Positions 35,233-46,399 of a DNA stretch of 64,000 nucleotides are shown in pieces. Position numbers and translations under genes: made by a program. The notes below the pieces were generated by a model, which worked only from the letters and a program-made list of their open reading frames with translations, was not told the origin of the DNA and did not search any database. This DNA is from Silene conica (Eukaryota > Streptophyta > Magnoliopsida > Caryophyllales > Caryophyllaceae): the NCBI GenBank assembly GCA_029255685.2, contig CM055318.2, positions 32,476,001 through 32,540,000 on the forward strand, in the 5' to 3' direction. Each line of letters starts with the position of its first letter. Within the stretch, counting starts at the first letter, position 1.

Positions 35233-36770
35233 TGATGAGCTCGTATTTCTACTATCTATTTAGCATTTTCTAAGTACAATAAAGCGACATTGGGATGCGG
35301 TTTTACATGATTTACGTCATTATTGCCAATTTCCAAGTGTCGGGGTTAGTAATGGAATTTTGTGCAATTATCGGAAGCAAGGGCATGTCTTGAAGTTATC
35401 ATGGTGCAAAACATCTACAAGTATGAAAGAAGACTACCTAAGACATGAGGAATTGGAAATATGAAGCAATTGAAGAATTGAAGTTGCGGTTGCATGAGGA
35501 TCAACTTAAAATGGGTATATCTTGAGTTCTAGAGCTCCAATCGATGCAAGGCCAAGTGGAGGTGAAAGCTTATGTTCTTGGCTTTCCAACGATAGATCAC
35601 ACGCCTCATTTGGCCAAGTATCGAGGGAGATATGGCTTTTGGAAAATTGCTGTCCAGGAGCAAAACCGCACCGTGCGGTTTTCTCATTTCCAAAAATGGC
35701 ACCGTGCCGATTCACTCTGCCCTGTTTCGCCAATTTGCTTTAACCTTGTGTTTGGAGGCCCATTATCCCCAATTAGGTTTAGGCTATAAGGAGGTGATTA
35801 CATTAGGTTTTCATATCATCTCATTACATCCCTTACCATCTTATATTATCTTTTTAATTGGGTTTTAGATCTTGAATGGAGAGTTAATCTCTTCTCTTAA
35901 TCCAACTCAAAGGTGTAATCTTTGGTTGTAAGATACTCTAATCTTTTCTTAATTTTTGTTATTGTTATTAATCTCTTGGATTTATTGTTATGATTTTGGA
36001 ATTTTGTTTGATTAAGACAACTAAGTGTGATTTCCTTGTTTAAATCTCACCAATTTCCTTAATTTATTGTTGTTGGGTTTATTAAGTGTGTTTCCTTGTA
36101 ATCCCATTTTGCAACAACTTGTCATTGAATTAATGAATGTGATTTCTTCTTGATTTAATTGACATTAGAGAGATTAATTTGTGATTACTCATTAAGTGTG
36201 ATTTCCTTGTGAGCAATTGCACCTATTAGATTCCTATTGCTTTATCTTCTTGTTATCTATCCTATGTGTGTGATTTCCACTAGGAGAGATTAATGAGTTG
36301 GGTCAATTGCTAAGTGTGATTTCCTTGTTGTTGGCCTCTATTAAGGGAATTTGGAGATTCTATCTCACTAATAGGACAATAATTCTAGTTTAAGGATTGA
36401 TTAAGAGGTTTTATTAACCAAAGTGTCTCACTTTATTGAGTTGGGTTAAGTCTTTCTTAAACTTGATAATCTTTCATCATAATACTTGTTTGTTTGGTTA
36501 CTTACTACTCACTCTTATTTGAATGTTGTTTGCTTTTGTTTGCATTCTATCTCAACCAACCCCAAAACCCCCATTTTTACATTTTTGTCATTAGTTAGTC
36601 TTAATTGCTCTATTTACATCTTTAGAAACCATTAGCAAAACCCTCCTTCTCTTGGGTTCGACCCCTTTACTTGTTGCTATACTCGTTTTATAATTAGTAT
36701 ACTTAGCATGTTTTGTGGTATATAAATTGATAATTTGCGCGTCTTTAATTGCGACGTTTTGGGCGTGTCA
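35233..36770 (+). repeat. 5' LTR of C
   Basis: TGATGAGCTCG to GGGCGTGTCA. It has palindromes around GCACCGTGC (35668-35690 and 35697-35711). An interspersed motif like AAGTGTGATTTCCTTG occurs about six times between 36020 and 36330. Confidence 0.93.
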
Positions 36771-36775
36771 AATTT

Positions 36776-36793
36776 TGGCGCCGTTGCCGGGGA
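36776..36793 (+). promoter_or_regulatory. Primer binding site of C
   Basis: TGGCGCCGTTGCCGGGGA, a perfect tRNA-Asp complement, 5 nt after the LTR. Confidence 0.92.
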
Positions 36794-36928
36794 AGGTAAC
36801 GGTTTTGTTAGTGTTTCTAGTTGTGTTTTCAGAGTAGTTGTGTGTTTTTGTGTGCCTTGTTGTGTAACTAGTTTTTGTAAATATTAGAATTAGTTTTTGT
36901 AGTTTGAATTGCTCTCTTGTTTGATTTA

Positions 36929-38185
36929 ATGGCTCATCTATTTAATTTTCCTCAACGTAAGGATGAACCGTTTTACAAGTATTTTGATAGGTTGGGTAAT
37001 TTTGTCTCTAGATGTCGATACCCTTATCAAACTTGGGAGCTTTGTCATGTGGTCTTTAATGGTTTGAATGATGAAACTGTGTTACATGTTTATCATTTAA
37101 GTGAGGGGAAGTTTAGATATATGTTTAGTTATGAAGAGAAGTGGGAATTTTTTCGATACTTGGCTAATGAGACTTATCAATGGGAGTTTCAAAACTCTTA
37201 TCAAACCCCATCAAACTCTTCATTTCAAAAGCCACCTCAAAATGAACCACAAAATTCCTTGGAAGACAACATGAAAACTCTTGCAATGAACCTAATAACA
37301 ATACAAAAAAACCAAATGACAATGCAAGCCAACACCAAAGAGTTTCAAACCACCTTGTTCCAACACAATCAACTTAGAATGTCTAATCTTGAAACTCAAA
37401 TGAATCAAATTCTTAATTATATTGAAACAACTAATGATGGTGAAGAGTCCGTCCATGCTATAAATGAGTCTCAATTTGAGGATGACGATTTCTTTGATGA
37501 TGAAGATGATAGGTGTGACTTGGAACTTTCTTTGGCACCACTCATTGGGCTTCCCATTGACATTCCTTGTACCGAAGTTGATGTTTCACACCTTGACGAT
37601 GATTCTTTTATTCATAGTGACTCTTGTTCGAAATTGACCTTTGAGGAGTCGTTGGTTGGGGTGTTTGAGAAAGATGGTCAAGGAGGAATGATTTATGAGG
37701 TGGTTGAGGTTGAAAATGAGAATGTTTTGATTCTTGAGAATGTTGGTTGTGACCCTCTTTTGGCTAAGAAGTTAGTGAGAATGAACCTTGAGGAGAATGT
37801 AAATGAGGGAGCTAAAAATGTTTTTGTTGAGGTTTGGCCACACAAAGAGGAATCACCCTTAGGTTGTATGAAAGAGTCACTCATTCAAGCTCCCAAAGAA
37901 CCTCTTGTGCATCCTTGCTCCTACTTGGTTTTTATCAAGTCCAACCCTTCTTTCAAAGAGCCTTATCATGACATTGAATATTTTTCCGAACATAAAGGCA
38001 CCATGAATCATTTGTCATATGCACATGTTTTCATTGCGTATGCTTGGTTTTTATTGACTTTCTACTATTGTCACTCCTCTTGTTTGTGGGCTAATGTATT
38101 TGATAAGTTGTTAAGGGCGTTGAGTTGCTCCGCTCTTGACAATCGATGGAACAAGGAAGTTGTTGGATGTTCACCATCACTTTGA
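36929..38185 (+). CDS. Gag-like protein of element C (intact ORF, 418 aa)
   Basis: The first ATG in the open frame is 36929 (MAHLFNFPQRKDEPFYKYF). The N-terminal 80 residues resemble the later part of the Athila gag domain (FDRLGNFVSRC, VFNGLNDETV). Residues about 110-175 are Gln/Asn-rich with regular hydrophobics, probably a coiled coil (NLETQMNQILNYIETT). An acidic stretch follows (FEDDDFFDDEDD). There is no CCHC knuckle and no DTG/DSG protease motif. Near the end a hydrophobic segment (HVFIAYAWFLLTFYYCHSS) could cross a membrane. The intact frame in an otherwise decayed neighbourhood fits recent activity or selection. The function of the C-terminal 250 residues is not known. Confidence 0.8.
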   Translation: MAHLFNFPQRKDEPFYKYFDRLGNFVSRCRYPYQTWELCHVVFNGLNDETVLHVYHLSEGKFRYMFSYEEKWEFFRYLANETYQWEFQNSYQTPSNSSFQKPPQNEPQNSLEDNMKTLAMNLITIQKNQMTMQANTKEFQTTLFQHNQLRMSNLETQMNQILNYIETTNDGEESVHAINESQFEDDDFFDDEDDRCDLELSLAPLIGLPIDIPCTEVDVSHLDDDSFIHSDSCSKLTFEESLVGVFEKDGQGGMIYEVVEVENENVLILENVGCDPLLAKKLVRMNLEENVNEGAKNVFVEVWPHKEESPLGCMKESLIQAPKEPLVHPCSYLVFIKSNPSFKEPYHDIEYFSEHKGTMNHLSYAHVFIAYAWFLLTFYYCHSSCLWANVFDKLLRALSCSALDNRWNKEVVGCSPSL

Positions 38186-39130
38186 GGACAAAGTGAAGAA
38201 CAAGTGTGGGGTGGTGGACATGAGTTCGTAACTCTTGTAATATATTGTATATATTTCATTTCATGTTGAAAAGAAAAAAGAAAAAAGAAAAAAAAAAGAG
38301 AAAAACCCGGCTATGATGAAAACCCGAAAGGGCATCCTAGGCAAAAATGGGAAAGTGGCCGAGGTCGGAGTGAAAACCCGAAAGGGCGCTCCGGGCAAAA
38401 TGAAAAAATGAGTGTGAGCCACGAGAGTAGAGGTGAGGAAAAGAGCTAAACCGAAAACCCGAAAGGGCGGTTTAGGCAAAATGAGAGAATTAGGAAACAA
38501 AATTGAAAAAATCATGTTGACTCTTTGAAACCTTGAAATCATGTCACATACGTGAATACTTTCTTTAGGCTGTGGTGACATAAGTGGTGGAGCTCTAGAA
38601 GGCCGGAAGGGTAGGTTAGAAGTATGCCAAGGCTAGGAGGGGGACTTGGAGGATTATTTTGTAACTAGTGCTTGGTATACTTGGTGAATGAAGTGAATTG
38701 GTTGTTTTGTCATTGTCATTTGAAATTGTATGTGGAATTAGGAGGATGTTGTGGTTACCAACTTGTATTTTAGGAGATGCCTTGAAGATCATGGTAACCT
38801 TGTGTTTGAAATGAATGGAGTGATAAGGAGTGTTGTTGTGATGAATTGTGATGAGTTAATGGAGAATGATTGGTAGACTAGGATCATTTTAGATGAGGGA
38901 AGGCATAAGGAGGACGTGTGAGAGAAGAGCGTTCGTCATGGAGGCTTTGGGTCACATACTTTTGTGATGATGTTGTAACGGCATGGTGACCATGTTGATA
39001 ATGTCATGAGGGAAATATAAGTAGGATGACGTGTGAGAAAAGAAAGGCGGAACGCTAGAGCTCACCCATGCTTAAGTTGTGAGCTTCTTGTTCGTTGATT
39101 GGATCTACAATAGTTTGCTCGGGACGAGCA
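38186..39130 (+). other. 3' UTR of C
   Basis: Starts with GAGGACAAAGTGAAGAACAAG. An A/G-only stretch (38270-38306) leads into three hairpins (see next entry). The rest shows no coding signal and ends in GGGACGAGCAAAGG before the polypurine tract. Confidence 0.75.
38310..38475 (+). ncRNA. Three related RNA hairpins in the 3' UTR of C
   Basis: Each has the same apex, AAAA-CCC-GAAA-GGG: a 3-bp GC stem closed by a GNRA-type GAAA loop. Outer stems differ but pair: GATG/CATC (38315-38318 with 38333-38336), CGGAGTG/CGCTCCG (38366-38372 with 38387-38393, one G-U) and CTAAACCG/CGGTTTAG (38446-38453 with 38468-38475). Each is followed by GCAAAA. Pairing is seen in the sequence; a role as RNA is inference. 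Confidence 0.65.
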
Positions 39131-39151
39131 AAGGCTTAAGTGTGGGGTGTT
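39131..39151 (+). promoter_or_regulatory. Polypurine tract of C
   Basis: AAGGCTTAAGTGTGGGGTG immediately before the 3' LTR, matching the tract of A. Confidence 0.8.
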
Positions 39152-40689
39152 TGATGAGCTCGTATTTCTACTATCTATTTAGCATATTCTAAGTACAATA
39201 AAGCGACATTGGGATGCGGTTTTACATGATTTACGTCATTATTGCCAATTTCCAAGTGTCGGGGTTAGTAATGGAATTTTGTGCAATTATCGGAAGCAAG
39301 GGCATGTCTTGAAGTTATCATGGTGCAAAATATCTACAAGTATGAAAGAAGACTACCTAAGACATGAGGAATTGGAAATATGAAGCAATTGAAGAATTGA
39401 AGTTGCGGTTGCATGAGGATCAACTTCAAATGGGTATATCTTGAGTTCTAGAGCTCCAATCGATGCAAGGCCAAGTGGAGGTGAAAGCTTATGTTCTTGG
39501 CTTTCCAACGATAGATCACACGCCTCATTTGGCCAAGTATCGAGGGAGATATGGCTTTTGGAAAATTGCTGTCGAGGAGCAAAACCGCACCGTGCGGTTT
39601 TCTCATTTCCAAAAATGGCACCGTGCCGATTCACTCTGCCCTGTTTCGCCAATTTGCTTTAACCTTGTGTTTGGAGGCCCATTATCCCCAATTAGGTTTA
39701 GGCTATAAGGAGGTGATTACATTAGGTTTTCATATCATCTCATTACATCCCGTACCATCTTATATTATCTTTTTAATTGGGTTTTAGATCTTGAATGGAG
39801 AGTTAATCTCTTCTCTTAATCCAACTCAAAGGTGTAATCTTTGGTTGTAAGATACTCTAATCTTTTCTTAATTTTTGTTATTGTTATTAATCTCTTGGAT
39901 TTATTGTTATGATTTTGGAATTTTGTTTGATTAAGACAACTAAGTGTGATTTCCTTGTTTAAATCTCACCAATTTCCTTAATTTATTGTTGTTGGGTTTA
40001 TTAAGTGTGTTTCCTTGTAATCCCATTTTGCAACAACTTGTCATTGAATTAATGAATGTGATTTCTTCTTGATTTAATTGACATTAGAGAGATTAATTTG
40101 TGATTACTCATTAAGTGTGATTTCCTTGTGAGCAATTGCACCTATTAGATTCCTATTGCTTTATCTTCTTGTTATCTATCCTATGTGTGTGATTTCCACT
40201 AGGAGAGATTAATGAGTTGGGTCAATTGCTAAGTTTGATTTCCTTGTTGTTGGCCTCTATTAAGGGAATTTGGAGATTCTATCTCACTAATAGGACAATA
40301 ATTCTAGTTTAAGGATTGATTAAGAGGTTTTATTAACCAAAGTGTCTCACTTTATTGAGTTGGGTTAAGTCTTTCTTAAACTTGATAATCTTTCATCATA
40401 ATACTTGTTTGTTTGGTTACTTACTACTCACTCTTATTTGAATGTTGTTTGCTTTTGTTTGCATTCTATCCCAACCAACCCCAAAACCCCCATTTTTACA
40501 TTTTTGTCATTAGTTAGTCTTAATTGCTCTATTTACATCTTTAGAAACCATTAGCAAAACCCTCCTTCTCTTGGGTTCGACCCCTTTACTTGTTGCTATA
40601 CTCGTTTTATATTTAGTATACTTAGCATGTTTTGTGGTATATAAATTGATAATTTGCGCGTCTTTAATTGCGACGTTTTGGGCGTATCA
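39152..40689 (+). repeat. 3' LTR of C
   Basis: 1538 bp, almost identical to the 5' LTR; ends GGGCGTATCA. Confidence 0.93.
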
Positions 40690-41133
40690 ATGCTTCACAT
40701 GATGTTGTTTATGTTGGAGCGTGTATGGATGGTTATGATTACATGTTTACGTGTTTATTGACAATAAGTGGCTGGGAGAACCTTTAGTCACTCTCCACTG
40801 ACTGTGGCGTACATGTTTTCATGTATGTAGGTTTGTTCTGTTTGGATGGGGATTCCGTTGAGAGCTAGGGAGCGATGTATTCATCGACTTGACATTTATC
40901 TATCGTGTAGCTAGACTTTTATCTTATTGTTTTGTTATACTCTTGGGATATGCTATCCCAGTTTGGTTTCGTTGTACTCTACCTTATACTTATCTAAGTT
41001 TTATTTCTTCCGCATGTTTGTTAGTAATTCACCTTTCATGTTATTTCTAATCATGTCAAAAGTTTTAAATCCGCGCATTTTTCATGCATTTGTATGTTTT
41101 ACTTTCAGCTGCTGCGAGGGGTTTCACAATAAA

Positions 41134-41902
41134 CTCATCAAACAATAACCCAACATCATTTCATACCCATTTCCTTCATAAATAACATGTGAATTTCAGA
41201 ATGTAAACTACCAATAACATAATCATGCTATAAACATCATCCATTCACATAAACATCATCAAGAACTCATGCCAAATGAATTTAAGACAAAAGTCGAGTT
41301 TCCTCATCAAGGTCACCTTATAAAGCGTTTTTTTCACTTGAATCTTCGATCAAGTAAGTGTCCTCCTCAAGGTCCTCAAGATTAGTGCCTTAAAACAAAG
41401 AAAAACAAGTTAAAAACTCAGAATCTCGAATTTATGCAAAACAGCTGAAAATTACCCGGAAGTGAGTCTGAACATTGAAAAGATGGAAATGATGTGAAAG
41501 ACGCAAGGAACACGATGGCGAAAGAATTACCGCGTTTGGACATATAACGAAGTCGGGGTAATGAAAATTGTGAAAGATGTGTTTACTCCATTTTGTTTAA
41601 GAAACTTGGAGGTTAAGGTTATGAGATGATGAGTTGTGAGGAAGGTGAGTGGAAATTACCTTTCCTCTTTTCTTTCATGCACAAGTTTGAGTCGGTTTCT
41701 TAAGTTGAGTCGGAGTTGAGTCGGACTTTAAGTGAAACGGAAATGCAAAGTAAGGTTCAACATTTTAAGAAGTAAATCCCTTAAGGGGGAACTCGAGCTA
41801 CTTTTATTAAAATAAATTTATTAAATTAATCAAAATAAAATATAATTTTCTGAAATCAATTTAAATTATAAAAATATGTTTCCGAAAATTCGGGATGTTC
41901 CA
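41134..41902 (-). mobile_element. Chromovirus-type LTR 'E', proximal part
   Basis: On the minus strand it starts TGGAACATCCCGAATTTTCG at 41902 and aligns with the first 600 bp of D with many differences. E and D therefore have head-on orientation with inverted related sequence. Confidence 0.75.
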
Positions 41903-42339
41903 AATAAAGTAATAGTTAGTACTTTGACAGTATAGGCAAATATAAGAGTTTCTGACGAGACATTATATCTACATACCTACAAGTTAAGAGCATGTATCCT
42001 ATACATACGAAACCGTTATAAAATAGTTACATTGAATCCCAACTACAAAGTAAACCAAACTATACACACATTATATTTAGATTAGGAAAGTTACTGAGCA
42101 ACCCAGAACCCCAAGTACAGTTTTAGAAGGAGATAATTATCCAAATAAAATGGAGGACAACATTCATAGAGGGTTGATCACACAACATAGGCATTATTAG
42201 ATTAAATTATAGGTCATTCACTAACCACAAATCATAACACATGATCAAAACAACTATGAAATTAAATTACAACCCATCTAATTCAAACAAAGAGTACGAA
42301 AATGGCGTATAATTAAGGTTCATAAGAGCATCATCATCC
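41903..42339 (-). other. 3' flank / probable 3' UTR of the interrupted host gene
   Basis: AT-rich, non-repetitive-looking sequence downstream of the stop codon at 42340-42342. I see no transposon signature in it. Confidence 0.45.
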
Positions 42340-42481
42340 CTAATCAGTAGAATAACCATCAGACGAAGAAACATTAGGCCTCCACAGTTCTTCCATGTAA
42401 CTGTAATATATCTCAGATATCTCAAGCTTGTCAAGCGGGCATGTGAATATTTCACCAGTAGCCGTGCATAGATGATATACA
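42340..42481 (-). pseudogene. Interrupted host gene, 3' coding part
   Basis: Minus-strand open frame of 46 codons ending in TAG (42340-42342). It includes YHLCTATGEIFTCPLDKLE and YYSYMEELWRPNVSSSD. Its upstream continuation lies beyond copia element G: 42477-42481 and 60837-60841 are the same ATACA duplication, and the frame joins exactly across it. I do not recognise the protein. The last exon is split by 18.4 kb, so a normal product is unlikely unless G lies in a spliced-out region or the intact allele is elsewhere. Confidence 0.6.
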
Positions 42482-43505
42482 TGTTGGAGCTAGTGTCCTC
42501 CACAGTTAGTGCGACAACACGAACAAATCTCTTAAAGGATCACAGGGTATACTTTGTATTTTAGCCAGTTGATTCATATCAATAACGATTGGCTTGCTAG
42601 AAGTTTGACGTTATTGTCATAGAGATGGCGGTAATCAACTGGTCCCTAAGAGTCACACCTAAAGGATGTAATCTGAGAGATATGATTAGATGAAAATGTA
42701 ATCATATTGATACCTTATACGACTAAACGGTTAGTCAATGTAATGATGATACGATTATGTAATACTGATTAAATAATATTAGCTGAGACGAATTGAATGT
42801 TAATTCGTAATTAAATATAAAATGTTATATTTAATTAGTGTGTGTAATGAAATTATTTAATATAGATTAAATGATTTAGTTAAATATAAACGGTTATATT
42901 TAATTAGTAAATTATAAATATACGATATTTATAAGATCAAACATTATACACAAGAGAGGATAACAACCATTTCTATACTGATAAAATGGGATGTTGCACG
43001 ACTGATAATTTCACACGCCTCTTCATGTATTCGTGTGATATCAGTTAGTTGGGAGGTGTTTCGGTAGGACTCAAATACTGATTTGAGGAATATATCTTAT
43101 GGTTATTAGTTAGGTTGTTAGTAGTGTGAACAGCAGAGATGTATTCTGACTAAACTACTCCACACAACTTCGCCTATTAAAGATACCACACGACTCAATG
43201 ACTGAGCACGAGTTACACGCATAACGATACTCCCTCCTCTCTCTAAGTTTCATCTTACACAAAAGTTAGCAGTAATTTTTGCAGTTTCTAGCTCAAGAAA
43301 AGGTATTTCTCGGAGCATCTTGGGTGCAATAATTAGGAGGATATCTATTTTGATATCTGATCTTAGGCCTCTTACAAGGACCAAAGGTTAATTCTTGTTC
43401 TCAATCCTTGTATCTCGTATTCCGTTTATGACTGTAAATCATAATTATAATTTCGTTATAATCCTGCATATAAAGTATTGGGATATATACAGATATTTTC
43501 CCACA
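42482..43505 (+). repeat. 5' LTR of G
   Basis: 1024 bp, TGTTGGAGCTAG to TTTTCCCACA. Aligns with 59806-60836 with scattered differences. Confidence 0.9.
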
Positions 43506-43507
43506 AG

Positions 43508-43520
43508 TAGTATCAGAGTC
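43508..43520 (+). promoter_or_regulatory. Primer binding site of G (initiator tRNA-Met type)
   Basis: TAGTATCAGAGTC, close to the standard TGGTATCAGAGCC, 2 nt after the LTR. Confidence 0.8.
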
Positions 43521-45079
43521 ATAGGTTTACGAAATTTATTTTGTATGATTTTCATAAACGTTTCAAAAAAAAATATGTTTTTTTTACTGTTCACGGCGGC
43601 GGTACTGTTCACAGGTAAAAAAAAACTGTTTTTTTTACTGTTCACCCGCGGCGGTACTGTTCACGGGTAAAATAAAATCAAGCAGCCTGTTTTTATTTTT
43701 TATTTCGGCTGATTTTTTTACGGGCTGTTTTCATCTTGTTATTTTCTTGTTATGCATTATAAGGATAATGTATACATGTTGTTGTGAAAAAGTTCACAAG
43801 TTTTGATACCCAATTATTTTAAACGGTTTAAAATAATGTTGAATTAATTCATATTATACGATAATATGAATGCGTTCTGTTTGATTAAAGTTATGTGATT
43901 AATTAAGGAATTATCACATAATTTAGTCATTATTAAATGGTGGTTTGGGTAAATTACTCTACATAATTACGAAATTATGTCTTGAAAGTTTAATTTAATT
44001 AGTTGATGCATCTTTTATATATTATTGTTGAATGAATGAATGGTTTAATTTTCGTATTTTGCAAACGGTTGTAATTTGACTTAGTGTGGCCTTAGTAGAT
44101 CATGTTTTCGTAATGATGGAAACATGGTTGGTGATGTAATTATGAGATCTCGAATCTCATTTTTTCTTTATTTACGTTTTTGAGAATTAGAATGTAATAA
44201 TAGGTCAATTATGTAATTTTTCATTAAATGTAATTTGAAGAAAGAGACGGGGACCGGATTGCTCACTCCCACTACATGCACCAAGATGGAACACCAAGAC
44301 AAGCTTCTAGGAGACAAGCTTAGGGTCCATTGTTGAATGGATTCCAGAGTCGTATTTTGTTTTGTTTTGGTAGGATAGGTCACACAAGGACTTGTTTTTT
44401 TTATTTCGTTCTTATTGTTTTCACTTAATATGTTTTTGCATCATTTTTCAGCCTAAACCAAACCACCTAAGATTGCATGAAAATTGACTCGTATAGGTAT
44501 GTATGTTAATTATCATGGACATACAGATGTCACTAGCATATTTTTATTAAGCCATCAACTTAGTTCATTCATTCTCGCATGCTAGATATTTGTTCACTTA
44601 AAATGAATTAAAATTAAAGTTGATGAGATCTTCCTCTATAACCTAAAATTGAGATTAGTCTTTTATAAGTCAAATTACTATGAATACCTTCTTCGTCGTC
44701 AGGCATATAGGACCTTACTCTCCATATGACCCCTTCTACGTTGGGTAAGTAGTAGCTGTTGACTTATTTTACCCCAACATCATAACCCTCGTACGATCAT
44801 GTGGTTATGGTGGACTAAAGATAGAATTTATAGAAATTTAACGACTAATAATACTATATGTAGAATTAGCCAAGATGTTGGCTTATCAATTTACTGAAAT
44901 TGAGTCTTGGGATCATTTATATAGTGCTTGAGGAAGATCAATTATATAAATGCTTAAGTCGTCGCTTTAAACTGTTTTTGCATTAGACTATTTACAAAAC
45001 GATGGTATGCTTATTATATTTTATCTTCCTTCTTTACAGTGTAGAATTCATCTTATAAAATCAATAATACTGCATAACA
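43521..45079 (+). other. Long 5' leader of G
   Basis: About 1.5 kb without a protein signal. It includes four direct copies of TACTGTTCAC with GCGGCGG between (43585-43670) and poly(T)/poly(A) runs; the rest is AT-rich. Confidence 0.7.
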
Positions 45080-45215
45080 ATGGCTAGTCATACTGATGTC
45101 CCTATGCCTAGTGCCACACTAGCACGAGAATCCAGGCTAAAAGCTTTCATGGACCACATGAATCAGTCCACGCGACTGAAAAAAGATGGGTCCAACTGTG
45201 CGGACTGGGAGGCTG
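45080..45215 (+). pseudogene. gag: Gag of G, N-terminal part
   Basis: ATG 45080 opens MASHTDVPMPSATLARESR, then RLKKDGSNCADWEAA, matching the KHGSNFKDWDAQL region of H's gag. Cut by the CACTA element at 45216; the same protein resumes at about 48748. Confidence 0.85.
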
Positions 45216-45495
45216 CACTAGTACAAAAACACCCTATTGCGTCAAGTGATTTGCGTCGGTTCTAAAAGAACTGACGCAAAAGGGGCTTAATTTGGGCGGG
45301 AGACCAATTTTTCACTATAGACAAGTTATTTGCGTCAGTTCTTAAAAGGAACTGACGTTTTTGAGTTAGTAAATTTGCGTCAGTTTTGCTTTAAACTGAT
45401 GTATTTAACTAAAAATTCACGTTTGCTTCAGTTGTTTTTCAAAACCGACGTATTTGTCTATAAACTTTTGCTTCAGTCCCACAATAAAACTGAGG
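45216..45495. repeat. CACTA subterminal repeats
   Basis: At least six direct or inverted copies of TTGCGTCAGTTC or diverged forms (TTGCTTCAGT), for example 45252, 45270 (inverted), 45331 and 45373. These are the expected transposase binding sites. Confidence 0.8.
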
Positions 45496-46399
45496 TATAT
45501 AATATAAAGTAAAATAAAAAAAATCTACCAGTATCTAATAATAGGGCAAATAAACTAAGGAATTTGAATACACTATTCTCTTCCATAATCAAATTAACAT
45601 CCGCGAAATTAAACGAACGAACCCTTGCTTCGTTGAATTCATCTGTTCGTTAGTTCCTTAGTTCGTCCTTCTTCATCAAATTCATCAGTTCGTCCATCTT
45701 CAAGTTCAATTTCAACTTCAATTTCAATTTCAATTCACCAGTTGCAAGAATTTCGCTCAAATCCTTGCTTTTTCGCCGATTAATGTAAGTTTTATTCGCT
45801 CTTCTTCGTCTAGTTAGACTAACTGTTACTAATTTGTTGTTTTTAATGCGAATTTTGCCCTTAATTTCTCGTTTTAGTGACTAAATTGTTGTTGTTAATG
45901 GTTCCCCTTTGACACGAATTGAAGCCATTCATACCCCTTTGCTATGTTGTACCCAATTTCTTCATTATCTGCACATACATGCCTTACGCAGTCTCTGAAA
46001 CTTTGTAATATATGAATATAATACCACATGTATCTGTGCCATAAGCATTAGATGAATACATGCCTTACGCAGTCTCTGAAACATTATGTGGCTTACGAAC
46101 AGGGGTATAGACTGAACTGGCCTGGGCACTAGATATGGGGAGTGTTCTTAGTTCTCAGTAAAATATGGGGAGTGTTCTCAGTTCAGAATGCAGGGATTGA
46201 ATGGCTGAACTGGGCACTAGATGCAGAGTTTCTGAACTGCAAGTGCAACAGCAGTTCAGGTGTATGTTACAGAGACGCAAATGCATATATTTCACTCTAG
46301 TTTAAGGAAGTAGTCTCACTTGTGCCTACGCACAGGGGTATAGGCTTCTCTATTTGCGAGTACTTGTAAAGATAGCTACGTACATAGTCGACATAGATG
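45496..46399 (+). other. CACTA 5' region
   Basis: A pyrimidine- and CAATTTCAA-rich stretch (45680-45740) resembles a 5' UTR. ACATGCCTTACGCAGTCTCT is repeated directly at about 45979 and 46059. No ORF. Confidence 0.5.

Larger units (their letters stand above)
35233..40689 (+). mobile_element. Young gag-only Athila-like element 'C'
   Basis: LTRs 35233-36770 and 39152-40689 are 1538 bp each and differ at about nine positions by eye. The TSD is ATGCT (35228-35232, 40690-40694). The internal region is only 2.4 kb: PBS, one long gag-like ORF, a structured 3' UTR and a polypurine tract. There is no protease, RT or integrase, so movement must have used another element's enzymes. This is the most recent insertion visible in the window. 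Confidence 0.93.
31683..41128 (+). mobile_element. Solo LTR 'D' (chromovirus-type), itself invaded
   Basis: Begins TGTAACATCCCG and ends GGGTTTCACA, with the perfect duplication ATAAA (31678-31682, 41129-41133). There is no internal region, so it is a solo LTR left by LTR-LTR recombination. D's own sequence is 31683-35232 plus 40695-41128. It also contains a LINE piece, a microsatellite and several tandem repeats. It starts like E but lies in the opposite orientation. Confidence 0.85.

Noticed and set aside
35506-35733. Overlapping short ORFs on both strands of C's LTR, repeated at 39353-39708
   Set aside because: Duplicated LTR sequence, competing frames, no recognisable domain.
42267-42503. 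78-residue minus ORF spanning the LTR/gene junction
   Set aside because: Crosses the ATACA junction into LTR DNA in the wrong frame; the real gene frame ends at 42340.
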